From Flavobacterium terrigena (GTDB lineage Bacteria > Bacteroidota > Bacteroidia > Flavobacteriales > Flavobacteriaceae), in contig NZ_FNYA01000002.1 in the NCBI RefSeq assembly GCF_900108955.1, positions 496,001 to 560,000 of the forward strand: 64,000 nt of DNA, given 5' to 3'. The notes beneath the pieces are model-generated. The model had not been told where the DNA came from. It saw only the letters and a list, made by a program, of their open reading frames with translations, and searched no databases. The translations under genes were made by a program, and so were the position numbers. Positions 1 through 8,993 of the stretch are shown in pieces (position 1 is the first letter of the stretch; each line of letters starts with the position of its first letter).

Positions 1-2336
1 GAATGAAAATCGCTACAAAAACTAACGTTCGTACTACTCAAGCCGCTCGTACTAGTTTACCTCAAGCCTTAAAAGTTTCTTTTGGTGGTGGAACAGTAAT
101 GGGATTAGGAGTTGCTGGCTTAGCCGTTTTAGGTTTAACAGGATTCTTTATTATATTATTCAGATATTTTATGCCAGGTGGCGTTTGGACAAACACCGAA
201 GATATGACGGTTGTTTTAGAAACATTAGCTGGTTTTTCACTTGGAGCTGAATCTATCGCTTTATTTGCAAGAGTTGGTGGTGGAATTTATACAAAAGCTG
301 CCGATGTTGGTGCCGATTTAGTAGGTAAAGTTGAAGCTGGAATTCCAGAAGACGATCCTCGTAATCCTGCTACAATTGCAGATAACGTGGGTGATAACGT
401 TGGAGACGTTGCTGGAATGGGGGCCGATTTATTCGGTTCATATGTAGCAACTGTTTTAGCTGCAATGGTTTTAGGTAATTATGTAATCAAAGATATGGGT
501 GGAAAAATTGATGATGCTTTTGGAGGAATTGGTCCAATTTTATTACCAATGGCTATCGCTGGTTTCGGAATTTTATTCTCAATTATCGGAACAATGTTAG
601 TAAAAATTTCTAGCAACGATGCAAAAGAAAAACAAGTTCAAGGTGCATTAAATATTGGAAACTGGGTTTCTATTGCATTAACTGCAGTTTGTTGTTTCTT
701 CTTAGTTCAATATATGTTACCTGAAGTAATGACAATGGAATTCTTCGGAGAAGGTGCTCAAAAAATCTCTTCAATGAGAGTGTTTTATGCTTCGTTAATT
801 GGTTTATTTGTTGGTGGAGCTATTTCTTCAGTAACGGAATATTATACAGGTTTAGGTACAAATCCAGTATTGGCAATCGTACAAAAATCATCAACTGGAG
901 CCGGAACAAACGTAATTGCTGGTTTAGCAACAGGTATGATTTCTACTTTTCCAACGGTTTTATTATTCGCAGCTGCCATTTGGTCAACGTATGCTTTAGC
1001 AGGATTTTATGGTGTGGCTTTAGCCGCTTCAGCAATGATGGCAACTACAGCAATGCAATTAGCGATTGACGCTTTCGGACCAATTTCTGATAACGCAGGT
1101 GGAATCGCTGAAATGAGTGAGTTACCAAAAGAAGTTCGTACTCGTACAGATATTTTAGATTCAGTGGGTAACACAACTGCTGCTACTGGAAAAGGTTTCG
1201 CAATTGCTTCAGCAGCATTAACTTCATTAGCATTATTCGCAGCTTATGTAACATTTACTGGAATTGACGGAATTAATATTTTCAAAGCGCCAGTTTTAGC
1301 GATGTTATTCGTAGGAGGAATGATTCCGGTAGTATTCTCAGCTTTAGCGATGAATTCTGTAGGAAAAGCAGCCATGGATATGGTATACGAAGTGCGTCGT
1401 CAGTTTAAAGAAATTCCAGGAATTATGGAAGGAACTGGAAAACCAGAATATGCAAAATGTGTGGACATTTCTACAAAAGCGGCTTTACGCGAAATGATGT
1501 TACCAGGAATTATGACAATTGGTTTCCCAATCGCAATTGTATTATTAGGTAAATTAGTTTACGGAGGCAACAACCAACTAATCGCAGAAATGTTAGGTGG
1601 TTATATGGCTGGAGTTACGGTTTCTGGTGTACTTTGGGCAGTTTTCCAAAACAACGCAGGTGGTGCTTGGGATAATGCTAAAAAATCTTTCGAAGCTGGA
1701 GTTATGATTAATGGCGAAATGACTTACAAAGGTTCAGATGCTCACAAAGCTGCTGTAACTGGAGATACAGTTGGAGATCCATTTAAAGATACTTCTGGAC
1801 CATCAATGAACATCTTAATTAAATTAACGTGTTTAATTGGATTAGTAATTGCTCCAATTTTAGGAAGTGGTCACGATGCTGGAGAGCATAAGATGGGAGA
1901 TTGTTGTTCTAAAGACAAAAAAGAAATGGTTTGCAAAGAAGGTAAATGTGATTTATCGAAATGTGCTACTATGACAAAAGAGGAATGTGCTAAAATGTGT
2001 GAAGAAAATGGTTGTAATCAAGAATGTAAAGATAATTGTATGTCCCAATACGATGAAAACGGTAAATATATCGGAGATGCACATGTTCATAATCAAAATT
2101 GTAATCACGGTCACGATGCTGATTATGATGCGCGTCACAAAGACAATAGCCCTGTAGTAACACAAAAAGAAACTCAAAGCATTCAAATTAAAAAAGAAAT
2201 TTTAAAAGACGGAAAAACAAAAGCAACTGTAAACATGAAAACTACAATTGACGGAAAAGAAAGCGTTGATACTAAAGTTTTTGAAGGAACAGAAGCAGAA
2301 GTTAATGCAAAAATTGCAGAACTAGATAAAAAATAA
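1..2336 (+). CDS. hppA: Membrane-bound ion-pumping pyrophosphatase (5' end outside window) with Cys/His-rich C-terminal extension
   Basis: Integral membrane enzyme that couples hydrolysis of pyrophosphate to H+ or Na+ export. The 5' end lies before the window: the first ATG (position 3) falls inside the family core, so about the first hundred residues are missing. The pyrophosphate-binding motif DVGADLVGKVE (nt 303-335) and the following DNVGDNVGDVAGMGADLFGS are intact. The motif GNTTAATGKG (about nt 1167-1196) has Ala where K+-independent enzymes carry Lys, so a K+-dependent type is expected. The pumped ion cannot be read from the sequence. The normal family end is near nt 1866. After it come about 155 extra residues: a stretch with 11 Cys and 7 His (nt 1870-2145), then a charged segment of about 60 residues. 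A hairpin terminator follows the stop. Confidence 0.95.
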   Translation, partial: MKIATKTNVRTTQAARTSLPQALKVSFGGGTVMGLGVAGLAVLGLTGFFIILFRYFMPGGVWTNTEDMTVVLETLAGFSLGAESIALFARVGGGIYTKAADVGADLVGKVEAGIPEDDPRNPATIADNVGDNVGDVAGMGADLFGSYVATVLAAMVLGNYVIKDMGGKIDDAFGGIGPILLPMAIAGFGILFSIIGTMLVKISSNDAKEKQVQGALNIGNWVSIALTAVCCFFLVQYMLPEVMTMEFFGEGAQKISSMRVFYASLIGLFVGGAISSVTEYYTGLGTNPVLAIVQKSSTGAGTNVIAGLATGMISTFPTVLLFAAAIWSTYALAGFYGVALAASAMMATTAMQLAIDAFGPISDNAGGIAEMSELPKEVRTRTDILDSVGNTTAATGKGFAIASAALTSLALFAAYVTFTGIDGINIFKAPVLAMLFVGGMIPVVFSALAMNSVGKAAMDMVYEVRRQFKEIPGIMEGTGKPEYAKCVDISTKAALREMMLPGIMTIGFPIAIVLLGKLVYGGNNQLIAEMLGGYMAGVTVSGVLWAVFQNNAGGAWDNAKKSFEAGVMINGEMTYKGSDAHKAAVTGDTVGDPFKDTSGPSMNILIKLTCLIGLVIAPILGSGHDAGEHKMGDCCSKDKKEMVCKEGKCDLSKCATMTKEECAKMCEENGCNQECKDNCMSQYDENGKYIGDAHVHNQNCNHGHDADYDARHKDNSPVVTQKETQSIQIKKEILKDGKTKATVNMKTTIDGKESVDTKVFEGTEAEVNAKIAELDKK

Positions 2337-2357
2337 TCTCTTAAAACCAGATTTTTT

Positions 2358-2387
2358 AAAAGCCTCACAAATTGTGAGGCTTTTTTT
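2358..2387 (+). terminator. Rho-independent terminator after hppA
   Basis: Stem AAAGCCTCAC / GTGAGGCTTT with a short loop, followed by a T tract. It separates hppA from the glycosidase operon. Confidence 0.85.
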
Positions 2388-2419
2388 GTATTTTTAGCCA
2401 ACAAACAAACACAACTAAA

Positions 2420-4693
2420 ATGCTTAAAAAAAGTCTACTACTACTTTTACTACTTGTTAATTTCTCCTATTCTCAAAAAGAATTGGCTTTAATTCCACAA
2501 CCTTCAGAATTAAAATTAAATGAAGGTAATTTCGTTTTAAACGAAAACACAAAAATTCTACTTACAAATCCTGAATTTAAAAATGAAGTTGATTTATTCA
2601 ATCAATTTTTAAAAAGCAGTTATGGTTTTGAATTACAGATTACTAATAATTCAAAAAGCCCTATAAACACAATTGAAATTCAAAAAGACAACAGTGACAA
2701 AGAATCATTAGACAAGTACATACTGAATGTTTCGCCATCACAAATCCAAATAGCATCAAAACGGAATATTGGAATTTTTTACGCATTTCAAACGTTACAG
2801 CAGCTATTTCCAATTCAAAAAAGCAACAACATAAATATTTCTTCAGTTGAAATAAAAGACCAACCCAAATACGCTTGGCGTGGTATGCATCTCGATTGCG
2901 CACGACATTTCTTTCCAAAAGAATTCATTAAAAAATATATCGATTATTTAGCGATGTACAAATTCAATACGTTTCACTGGCATTTAACTGACGATCAAGG
3001 TTGGCGAATCGAAATTAAAAAATATCCAAAATTAACGGAAGTTGGCGCATGGCGAAATGGTTCTATGATCGGACATTATAACGATCAAAAATTTGATGAT
3101 AAACGCTACGGCGGATTTTACACACAAGAAGAAATTAAAGAAATTGTCGCCTACGCTACAGAACGTCACATAACTGTTGTTCCAGAAATTGAAATGCCAG
3201 GTCATGCGGTCGCAGCATTGGCAGCTTATCCAGAATATTCCTGTACGGGCGGACCGTTTGAAGTGGGAAAAATTTGGGGTGTTTTGGATGATGTTTTTTG
3301 TCCGAAAGACGAAACGTTTACTTTTTTAGAAAATGTTTTAACAGAAGTTATGTCTTTATTTCCATCTAAATACATTCATATTGGTGGTGATGAATGTCCG
3401 AAAACGCGTTGGAAAGTTTGTCCGCATTGTCAAAAAAGAATGAAAGATGAAAACTTAAAAGACGAACACGAATTACAAAGTTATTTCATTCAAAGAATTG
3501 AAAAATTCGTAAATAGTAAAGGAAGAAAAATTATCGGCTGGGATGAAATCTTAGAAGGCGGATTAGCGCCAAATGCAGCCGTTATGAGTTGGCGCGGCAC
3601 AGAAGGAGGAATTGCAGCAGCGAAACAAAAACATTTTGTAGTGATGACACCTGGTTCGCATTGTTATTTCGATCATTATCAAGGTGAACCGAAAAACGAA
3701 CCGATTGCGATTGGCGGTTATACCACAGTTGAAAAAGTGTATTCATTTAATCCAACTCCAAAAGAATTATCTTCGGAAGAAGCAAAATATATTTTGGGCG
3801 CGCAAGCGAATCTCTGGACAGAATATATTGAAACGCCAAGTCATGTGGAATATATGATTTTCCCTAGAATGCTAGCCTTATCGGAAGTGCTTTGGGGAAC
3901 TTCAAATCCTGTAAATTATACAGATTTCCAAAACAGAATGATCAAACATTTTGATGCTTTAGAAGCAAAAGGAATTAATTATAGTAAATCTATTTTTGAA
4001 GTGACTACAAAAGTGAAACCTTCAACAACTGGAAATGGTGTTTTATTCGAATTAAAATCGGCAAACAACTCCAACAAAATCCGATATACAACGGATGGTT
4101 CTAATCCAACTGCAAACTCTTTTCCATATTCAAATCCAATCGAAATTACAAAAAGTCAAACCATAAAAGCAGCTTATTTCGAAAACGAAAAACAAAAAAG
4201 TGGTTACATAGAACAAACCTTCTCATTAAATAAAGCAACAGGAAAAAAGATAACTTTAACAGATCCACCTCATGAAAATTATAGTATTGGCGGTGCTTTA
4301 ACTTTAGTAGATGGTGTTTTAGCCAACCGTAGTAAACTAGGAAAAGATTGGTTAGGTTTTTCTGGAAAAGATATGAATGCAACAATTGATTTAGGTAAAT
4401 CGGAAGCGATTCATAAAGTCTCCGTTAGTGTTTTGGAAAGTCAAGGCAGTTGGATTTATTACCCACAAAGTATTGGTGTTTTGATATCATCAGATGGAGA
4501 AAATTACAGATTAGGTACAATCATTTCATCAGAAAAAATCAAAGATTCTAAAGGAAGAATTGTTGTAACATTTGATAATCAACAAGCAAAGTTCATTAAA
4601 GTTATAGCTTATAATGCTGGAAAAACCCCAGAAGGCTTACCTGGAGCAGGTTCAAACGCATGGTTATTTGTTGATGAAATCGGAGTCGAATAA
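2420..4693 (+). CDS. Secreted GH20 beta-N-acetylhexosaminidase with C-terminal carbohydrate-binding-type domains
   Basis: Releases terminal beta-linked GlcNAc or GalNAc from glycans; probably periplasmic or surface. A hydrophobic signal peptide (residues 1-18, SYSQ junction) is followed by the GH20b domain (about 20-150) and the GH20 barrel, which starts at WRGMHLDCARHFF. The barrel contains HWHLTDDQGWR (around residue 187) and the catalytic pair D324-E325 in HIGGDECP, the Asp orienting the substrate acetamido group and the Glu acting as acid/base. After the barrel come a chitobiase-type C-terminal domain (about 553-605, RYTTDGSNP) and a discoidin/CBM32-like beta-sandwich (about 618-757). It is the first gene of an operon, with 12 bases to the glycosylasparaginase. 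Length (757 aa) fits multidomain Bacteroidota GH20 enzymes. Whether it acts on chitin oligomers or host glycans is not decided by sequence alone; the neighbours favour N-glycans. Confidence 0.93.
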   Translation: MLKKSLLLLLLLVNFSYSQKELALIPQPSELKLNEGNFVLNENTKILLTNPEFKNEVDLFNQFLKSSYGFELQITNNSKSPINTIEIQKDNSDKESLDKYILNVSPSQIQIASKRNIGIFYAFQTLQQLFPIQKSNNINISSVEIKDQPKYAWRGMHLDCARHFFPKEFIKKYIDYLAMYKFNTFHWHLTDDQGWRIEIKKYPKLTEVGAWRNGSMIGHYNDQKFDDKRYGGFYTQEEIKEIVAYATERHITVVPEIEMPGHAVAALAAYPEYSCTGGPFEVGKIWGVLDDVFCPKDETFTFLENVLTEVMSLFPSKYIHIGGDECPKTRWKVCPHCQKRMKDENLKDEHELQSYFIQRIEKFVNSKGRKIIGWDEILEGGLAPNAAVMSWRGTEGGIAAAKQKHFVVMTPGSHCYFDHYQGEPKNEPIAIGGYTTVEKVYSFNPTPKELSSEEAKYILGAQANLWTEYIETPSHVEYMIFPRMLALSEVLWGTSNPVNYTDFQNRMIKHFDALEAKGINYSKSIFEVTTKVKPSTTGNGVLFELKSANNSNKIRYTTDGSNPTANSFPYSNPIEITKSQTIKAAYFENEKQKSGYIEQTFSLNKATGKKITLTDPPHENYSIGGALTLVDGVLANRSKLGKDWLGFSGKDMNATIDLGKSEAIHKVSVSVLESQGSWIYYPQSIGVLISSDGENYRLGTIISSEKIKDSKGRIVVTFDNQQAKFIKVIAYNAGKTPEGLPGAGSNAWLFVDEIGVE

Positions 4694-4705
4694 AAATATA
4701 GCATT

Positions 4706-5701
4706 ATGGCAAATCGTAGAAATTTTATAAAAACAGCGGCAATTGGTTCGGTAGCCATTGCTCTAAATTCTTTCAAATCGAAAGAGGAAGAAGAAATCAT
4801 AATCACAGACAAAAAAGTAAATAAGCCTATTGTGCTTTCCACTTGGAATTTCGGAGTTCAAGCTAATGGTGCGGCTTGGGAAGTTCTAAAAAATAACGGC
4901 CGTGCTTTAGATGCTGTGGAAGCTGGCGTGAAAATTCCAGAAGGCGATCCAAAAGAACGAAGCGTGGGTTATGGCGGTCGACCAGATCGTGATGGAAAAG
5001 TCACACTTGATGCTTGTATTATGGATGAATTTTCTAATATTGGTTCGGTAGCGTGTTTGCAACATATCAAACATCCCATATCTGTAGCGCGATTAGTAAT
5101 GGAAAAAACGCCTCACGTGATGTTAGTTGGCGATGGCGCTTTACAATTTGCTCTTTCGCAAGGATTCAAAAAAGAAAACTTACTAGTAGAAGAATCGGAA
5201 AAAGAATGGAAAGAATGGTTAAAAACCAGTCAATATAAACCGATTGCGAATATTGAAAATCATGATACAATTGGAATGATTGCTTTGGATGCTCACGGAA
5301 ATTTATCTGGAGCCTGCACTACGAGTGGAATGGCTTTTAAAATGCACGGACGCGTTGGCGATTCTCCAATTATCGGAGCTGGATTGTATGTCGATAACGA
5401 AATTGGTGCCGCAACCGCAACTGGTCATGGTGAAGAAGTTATCCGAATTGCGGGTTGTCATTTGGTTGTGGAATTAATGCGTCAAGGAAAATCACCACAA
5501 AAAGCCTGTGAAGAAGCCGTTTCAAGAATTGTAAAACTGACCAAAAACAGAGGGAAAGAATTGAAAGATATTCAAGTTGGATTTATAGCTTTGAATAAAA
5601 AAGGGGAATATGGCGCATATTGCGTTCAAGGCGGTTTTAATTATGCAGTAAACGATAATTCTGGAAATAAATTAGTAGATGCTGCTTACTTTTTAAAATA
5701 A
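4706..5701 (+). CDS. N4-(beta-N-acetylglucosaminyl)-L-asparaginase (glycosylasparaginase, Ntn hydrolase)
   Basis: Cleaves the GlcNAc-Asn bond, the last step in dismantling N-glycosylated asparagine. The N terminus MANRRNFIKTAAIGSVAIAL resembles a twin-arginine signal (RRNFIK), so periplasmic export is likely. The family self-cleaves before a catalytic Thr; here this is Thr188 in NHDTIGM, followed by the typical ACTTSGMAFKMHGRVGDSPI and the TATGHGEE segment of the small-product chain. Size (331 aa) is normal. Closely related characterised enzymes come from Elizabethkingia meningoseptica. The gene sits between a hexosaminidase and cutC, and its TAA overlaps the cutC ATG by one base, so translation is probably coupled. 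An isoaspartyl-peptidase role is the alternative, but the NHDTIGM context fits glycosylasparaginase better. Confidence 0.92.
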   Translation: MANRRNFIKTAAIGSVAIALNSFKSKEEEEIIITDKKVNKPIVLSTWNFGVQANGAAWEVLKNNGRALDAVEAGVKIPEGDPKERSVGYGGRPDRDGKVTLDACIMDEFSNIGSVACLQHIKHPISVARLVMEKTPHVMLVGDGALQFALSQGFKKENLLVEESEKEWKEWLKTSQYKPIANIENHDTIGMIALDAHGNLSGACTTSGMAFKMHGRVGDSPIIGAGLYVDNEIGAATATGHGEEVIRIAGCHLVVELMRQGKSPQKACEEAVSRIVKLTKNRGKELKDIQVGFIALNKKGEYGAYCVQGGFNYAVNDNSGNKLVDAAYFLK

Positions 5702-6372
5702 TGAATAAATTAGAAATTGCTTGTTTTAATTTAGATTCAGCCCTAATCGCTCAAGAAAATGGAGCTAATCGAGTGGAACTTTGCGCCGAAATGCAAGTTG
5801 GAGGAACGACTCCAGATTTTGAAATCACCAAACAAGTCAGAAAATTAATCACTATCGATTTGAATGTAATGATTCGACCTCGAGGTGGAAATTTTGTGTA
5901 TTCAGATACCGAATTTCAACAAATGAAAAATGCAATAGTGCAGTTCAAAGAAATAGGCGTAAACGGATTTGTATTCGGGATTTTAACCGAAAATAATTTG
6001 ATAAACACAATTCAAAATACAGAATTAATTGAATTAGCGAAACCCTTCCCGTGTACTTTTCATCGCGCTTTTGATGAAGTTTCGGATGCTTTTCAATCTT
6101 TAGAAGAAATTATAGAATGCGGTTTCCAAACAATATTAACTTCTGGGCAAAAACCAAATGTAATGGAAGGCGTAAATCGATTAGCAGAATTAGTTGTAAA
6201 AGCGAAAAACAGAATTTCAATTATGCCTGGTGGTGGATTACGTTCTACAAATATTGATTTCATTCAAGAAAAAACAAAAGCGACTTTTTATCATTCTTCA
6301 GCCATTACAGATGGAAGTGAAATGGCAAATCCAGAAGAAGTAAAACAATTAAAAAGTAAATTGCATGTATAA
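5701..6372 (+). CDS. cutC: CutC family TIM-barrel protein
   Basis: Named for copper homeostasis in E. coli, but the molecular function of the family is not settled. The protein is 223 aa, without a signal peptide, so cytoplasmic. Family hallmarks are visible: GANRVELCAEMQVGGTTPDF near the N terminus, MIRPRGGNFVYSDTE, CTFHRAFDEV, ILTSGQKPNV and IMPGGGLRS. Start overlaps the preceding stop by one base and the end overlaps the beta-mannosidase start by eight bases, so it is built into a glycan-degradation operon. That placement suggests, as inference only, that it handles a sugar-derived intermediate rather than copper. Confidence 0.9.
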   Translation: MNKLEIACFNLDSALIAQENGANRVELCAEMQVGGTTPDFEITKQVRKLITIDLNVMIRPRGGNFVYSDTEFQQMKNAIVQFKEIGVNGFVFGILTENNLINTIQNTELIELAKPFPCTFHRAFDEVSDAFQSLEEIIECGFQTILTSGQKPNVMEGVNRLAELVVKAKNRISIMPGGGLRSTNIDFIQEKTKATFYHSSAITDGSEMANPEEVKQLKSKLHV

Positions 6373-8827
6373 GAAGTTATTCCTTTTCCTATCGATTTTA
6401 TATTGTAGTTTACTGACTGCACAAAATTCGTATCGCAATTTATCAACTGAAAAATGGACCTTCAACAAACAAAACGAGGCTCAGAAAAACAGAGCAAAAG
6501 TTCCTGGAACAATTCATACCGATTTATTCGAAAACAAACTCATTCCAGATCCATTTTTAGGAACGAATGAAAAACAATTACAATGGATTGAAAATGAAAA
6601 TTGGGAATATGAAACAAAATTCAACCTTTCAAAAGCAGAATTTAAAAACCAAAATATAGATTTTGTTTTTGAAGGTTTAGATACGTATGCGACAATTTAT
6701 TTAAACGGAAAATTGCTTTTAGAAACTGATAATATGTTCCGAACTTGGAATACATCAGTGAAAGATAAATTACAAATCGGTGAAAATTATCTAAAAATTA
6801 TCTTTAAATCGGCTTCACTTTTTGGAAAAGAAGAAGCTAAAAAACTACCCTATACTTTACCTGGAGATGAAAAAGTTTTCACTCGAAAAGCACAATATCA
6901 TTATGGCTGGGATTGGGGACCACGATTTGTGACTTGCGGCATTTACAAACCCATCAAACTTCATTTTTGGAATGTGGTGAAAATTGAAAATGTGCGTTAT
7001 GAACAAATTAGCTTAACGGATGAATTAGCAAAACTCAATTTTATAGTGACTTTAAATTGCGAAAAAGCTGGAAATTATAATTTGAAAGTCAATGATAAAT
7101 CTAAAAATTTCAATTTAAAGAAAGGCGAAAATAAAATTCAATTTCCTCACGAAATTACCAATCCAAAACGTTGGTGGTGTAATGGTTTGGGAGAAGCGAA
7201 CTTGTATTTGTTTCAAATCAATCTTTCCAAAAAGAATAAAATAATAGATTCTGAAAAACTAAATATTGGCTTGCGAACGATTGAATTAGTTCAAGAAAAA
7301 GACGATGTTGGTAAAAGTTTTTATTTCAAATTAAACGGAAAACCAGTTTTTATGAAAGGTGCGAATTACATTCCGCCAGATAGTTTTTTGCCTCGAGTTA
7401 CCGATTCGACTTATAATTCTATCGTCAAAAATGCTGTCGATGCGAATATGAACATGATTCGTGTTTGGGGCGGTGGCGTGTATGCTGATGATGCTTTTTA
7501 CGAAGCTTGCGACAAAAACGGAATTTTAGTTTGGCAAGACTTTATGTTTGCTTGTGCGATGTATCCGAGTGATGAAAAATTTCTTTCTACTGTAAAAAAT
7601 GAAGTAATTGACAACGTAAATCGTTTGCAAAATCATCCAAGTATTGCGCTTTGGTGTGGCAATAATGAAAGTGATGAAGGCTGGAAAAATTGGGGTTGGC
7701 AAAAACAATACAACTATACAGAATCAGATTCCACGACCATTTGGAACGGTTACAAAAAATTATTTCATGAAGTTATTCCAGAAACCTTAGACAGTTTATT
7801 ATCTAAAGAAAAAAATATCTATTGGCCATCTTCTCCGTCAATTGGTTGGGGAAGAAAAGAAAGTTTACTACAAGGCGATTCGCATTATTGGGGCGTTTGG
7901 TGGGGAATGGAACCTTTTGAAATCTATAAGAAAAAAGTCGGGCGATTTATGAGTGAATACGGTTTTCAAGGTATGCCAAATTTGGAAACTTTCTCGAAAT
8001 TCACGAATTCCGAGAACTTAAATTTGAATTCTGAAACCGTTAAAGCACATCAAAAACACAATACAGGTTATCAAACCATTCAAACGTATATGGAACGCGA
8101 TTATAAAGTTCCAACTAAGTTCGAAGACTATATTTATGTTTCGCAATTACTTCAAGCAGAAGGTATGAAAACCGCTATTGAAGCGCACAGAAGAGCGAAA
8201 CCGTATTGCATGGGAACATTATTTTGGCAATTGAACGATTGTTGGCCTGTGACATCATGGAGTTCGGTGGATTATTACGGAAATTGGAAAGCGTTTCAGT
8301 ATCAAGCGAAACGTAGTTTTGAAAACATTTTGATTTCTGTAAATGAAGAAGAAAATCAATATAAAGTTTATATTGTAAATGATGAATTGAATTCGAAAAA
8401 AGGAAAACTCGAATTACAATTATTAGATTTTGATGGAAAAATATTGAGAAATTCCACTTCTGAAGTTCAAATAGAAGCGAATACTAGTAAAATTTGTTTT
8501 CAAATCGACAAGAAAGAATTCGAAAAATTCAATTTGAAACAAATTGTTTTAAACTTAAGATTTAATAAAGCAGAAACGAATTACTTCTTTGAAAAACCAA
8601 AGGAGTTGTTATTAGAAAAACCTAACATTCAAATTAAAAAAATTGATGAAACTAAAATTGAAATTTCGACAAATGTTTTAGCCAAAAATGTTTTTCTATC
8701 ATCGGAAAACGAATCTTTTTTTAGTGATAATTATTTTGATTTATTACCGAATGAAACAAGAATCATAAAAATGTCCAAACCAGTAAAAAACATCAAAGTA
8801 ATTTCTTTGTTTGATACGATGAAATAA
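6365..8827 (+). CDS. Secreted GH2 beta-mannosidase
   Basis: Hydrolyses terminal beta-mannosides such as Man-beta-1,4-GlcNAc of the N-glycan core or mannan oligomers. The signal peptide MYKKLFLFLSILYCSLLTAQ is followed by the GH2 sugar-binding domain (DFVFEGLDTYATIYLNGKLL), a jelly-roll/Ig region and the barrel. The motif GLRTIELVQE precedes the barrel, and MKGANYIPPDSFLPR opens it. Acid/base Glu435 lies in WCGNNESDEGW and the nucleophile Glu531 in MSEYGFQGMP. The segment GTLFWQLNDCWPVTSWSSVD is typical of beta-mannosidases and separates them from beta-galactosidases and glucuronidases. Length 820 aa is normal. It is the last gene of the operon and overlaps cutC by eight bases. Confidence 0.93.
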   Translation: MYKKLFLFLSILYCSLLTAQNSYRNLSTEKWTFNKQNEAQKNRAKVPGTIHTDLFENKLIPDPFLGTNEKQLQWIENENWEYETKFNLSKAEFKNQNIDFVFEGLDTYATIYLNGKLLLETDNMFRTWNTSVKDKLQIGENYLKIIFKSASLFGKEEAKKLPYTLPGDEKVFTRKAQYHYGWDWGPRFVTCGIYKPIKLHFWNVVKIENVRYEQISLTDELAKLNFIVTLNCEKAGNYNLKVNDKSKNFNLKKGENKIQFPHEITNPKRWWCNGLGEANLYLFQINLSKKNKIIDSEKLNIGLRTIELVQEKDDVGKSFYFKLNGKPVFMKGANYIPPDSFLPRVTDSTYNSIVKNAVDANMNMIRVWGGGVYADDAFYEACDKNGILVWQDFMFACAMYPSDEKFLSTVKNEVIDNVNRLQNHPSIALWCGNNESDEGWKNWGWQKQYNYTESDSTTIWNGYKKLFHEVIPETLDSLLSKEKNIYWPSSPSIGWGRKESLLQGDSHYWGVWWGMEPFEIYKKKVGRFMSEYGFQGMPNLETFSKFTNSENLNLNSETVKAHQKHNTGYQTIQTYMERDYKVPTKFEDYIYVSQLLQAEGMKTAIEAHRRAKPYCMGTLFWQLNDCWPVTSWSSVDYYGNWKAFQYQAKRSFENILISVNEEENQYKVYIVNDELNSKKGKLELQLLDFDGKILRNSTSEVQIEANTSKICFQIDKKEFEKFNLKQIVLNLRFNKAETNYFFEKPKELLLEKPNIQIKKIDETKIEISTNVLAKNVFLSSENESFFSDNYFDLLPNETRIIKMSKPVKNIKVISLFDTMK

Positions 8828-8835
8828 AAACGAAA

Positions 8836-8948
8836 CGTCAGTTCGAGTGTTTCGATGAAGCATGAATCGGAATATATCGAGAACCTTTTAATAATAATTT
8901 TCTATTCTCGATACAATCCCAATTTCATCGGGATCACTCGAACTGACG
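8836..8948. repeat. Modular inverted-repeat element (copy 1)
   Basis: Outer 14-base arms CGTCAGTTCGAGTG (8836-8849) and CACTCGAACTGACG (8935-8948) are perfect complements. Inner arms TATCGAGAA (8875-8883) and TTCTCGATA (8905-8913) also pair. The right half reads box TTCTCGATACA, small hairpin ATCCC/GGGAT, box CACTCGAACTGACG. A second copy of this half, with another hairpin, lies at 59455-59518. Looks like a REP/MITE-like interspersed element in the convergent gap between the mannosidase and kinase genes. Confidence 0.75.
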
Positions 8949-8962
8949 AAAATTATAATAAA

Positions 8963-8990
8963 AAAAGCCTTGATTTCTCAAGGCTTTTAT
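8963..8990. terminator. Bidirectional terminator between convergent genes
   Basis: Stem AAAAGCCTTGA / TCAAGGCTTTT with a four-base loop, A-rich on one side and T-rich on the other, between the mannosidase (+) and the kinase (-) stops. Confidence 0.85.
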
Positions 8991-8993
8991 ATT

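Noticed and set aside
5701..6372. Functional link between CutC (copper) and the Cys/His-rich pyrophosphatase tail
   Set aside because: They are in separate transcripts, divided by a terminator; proximity alone is not evidence.
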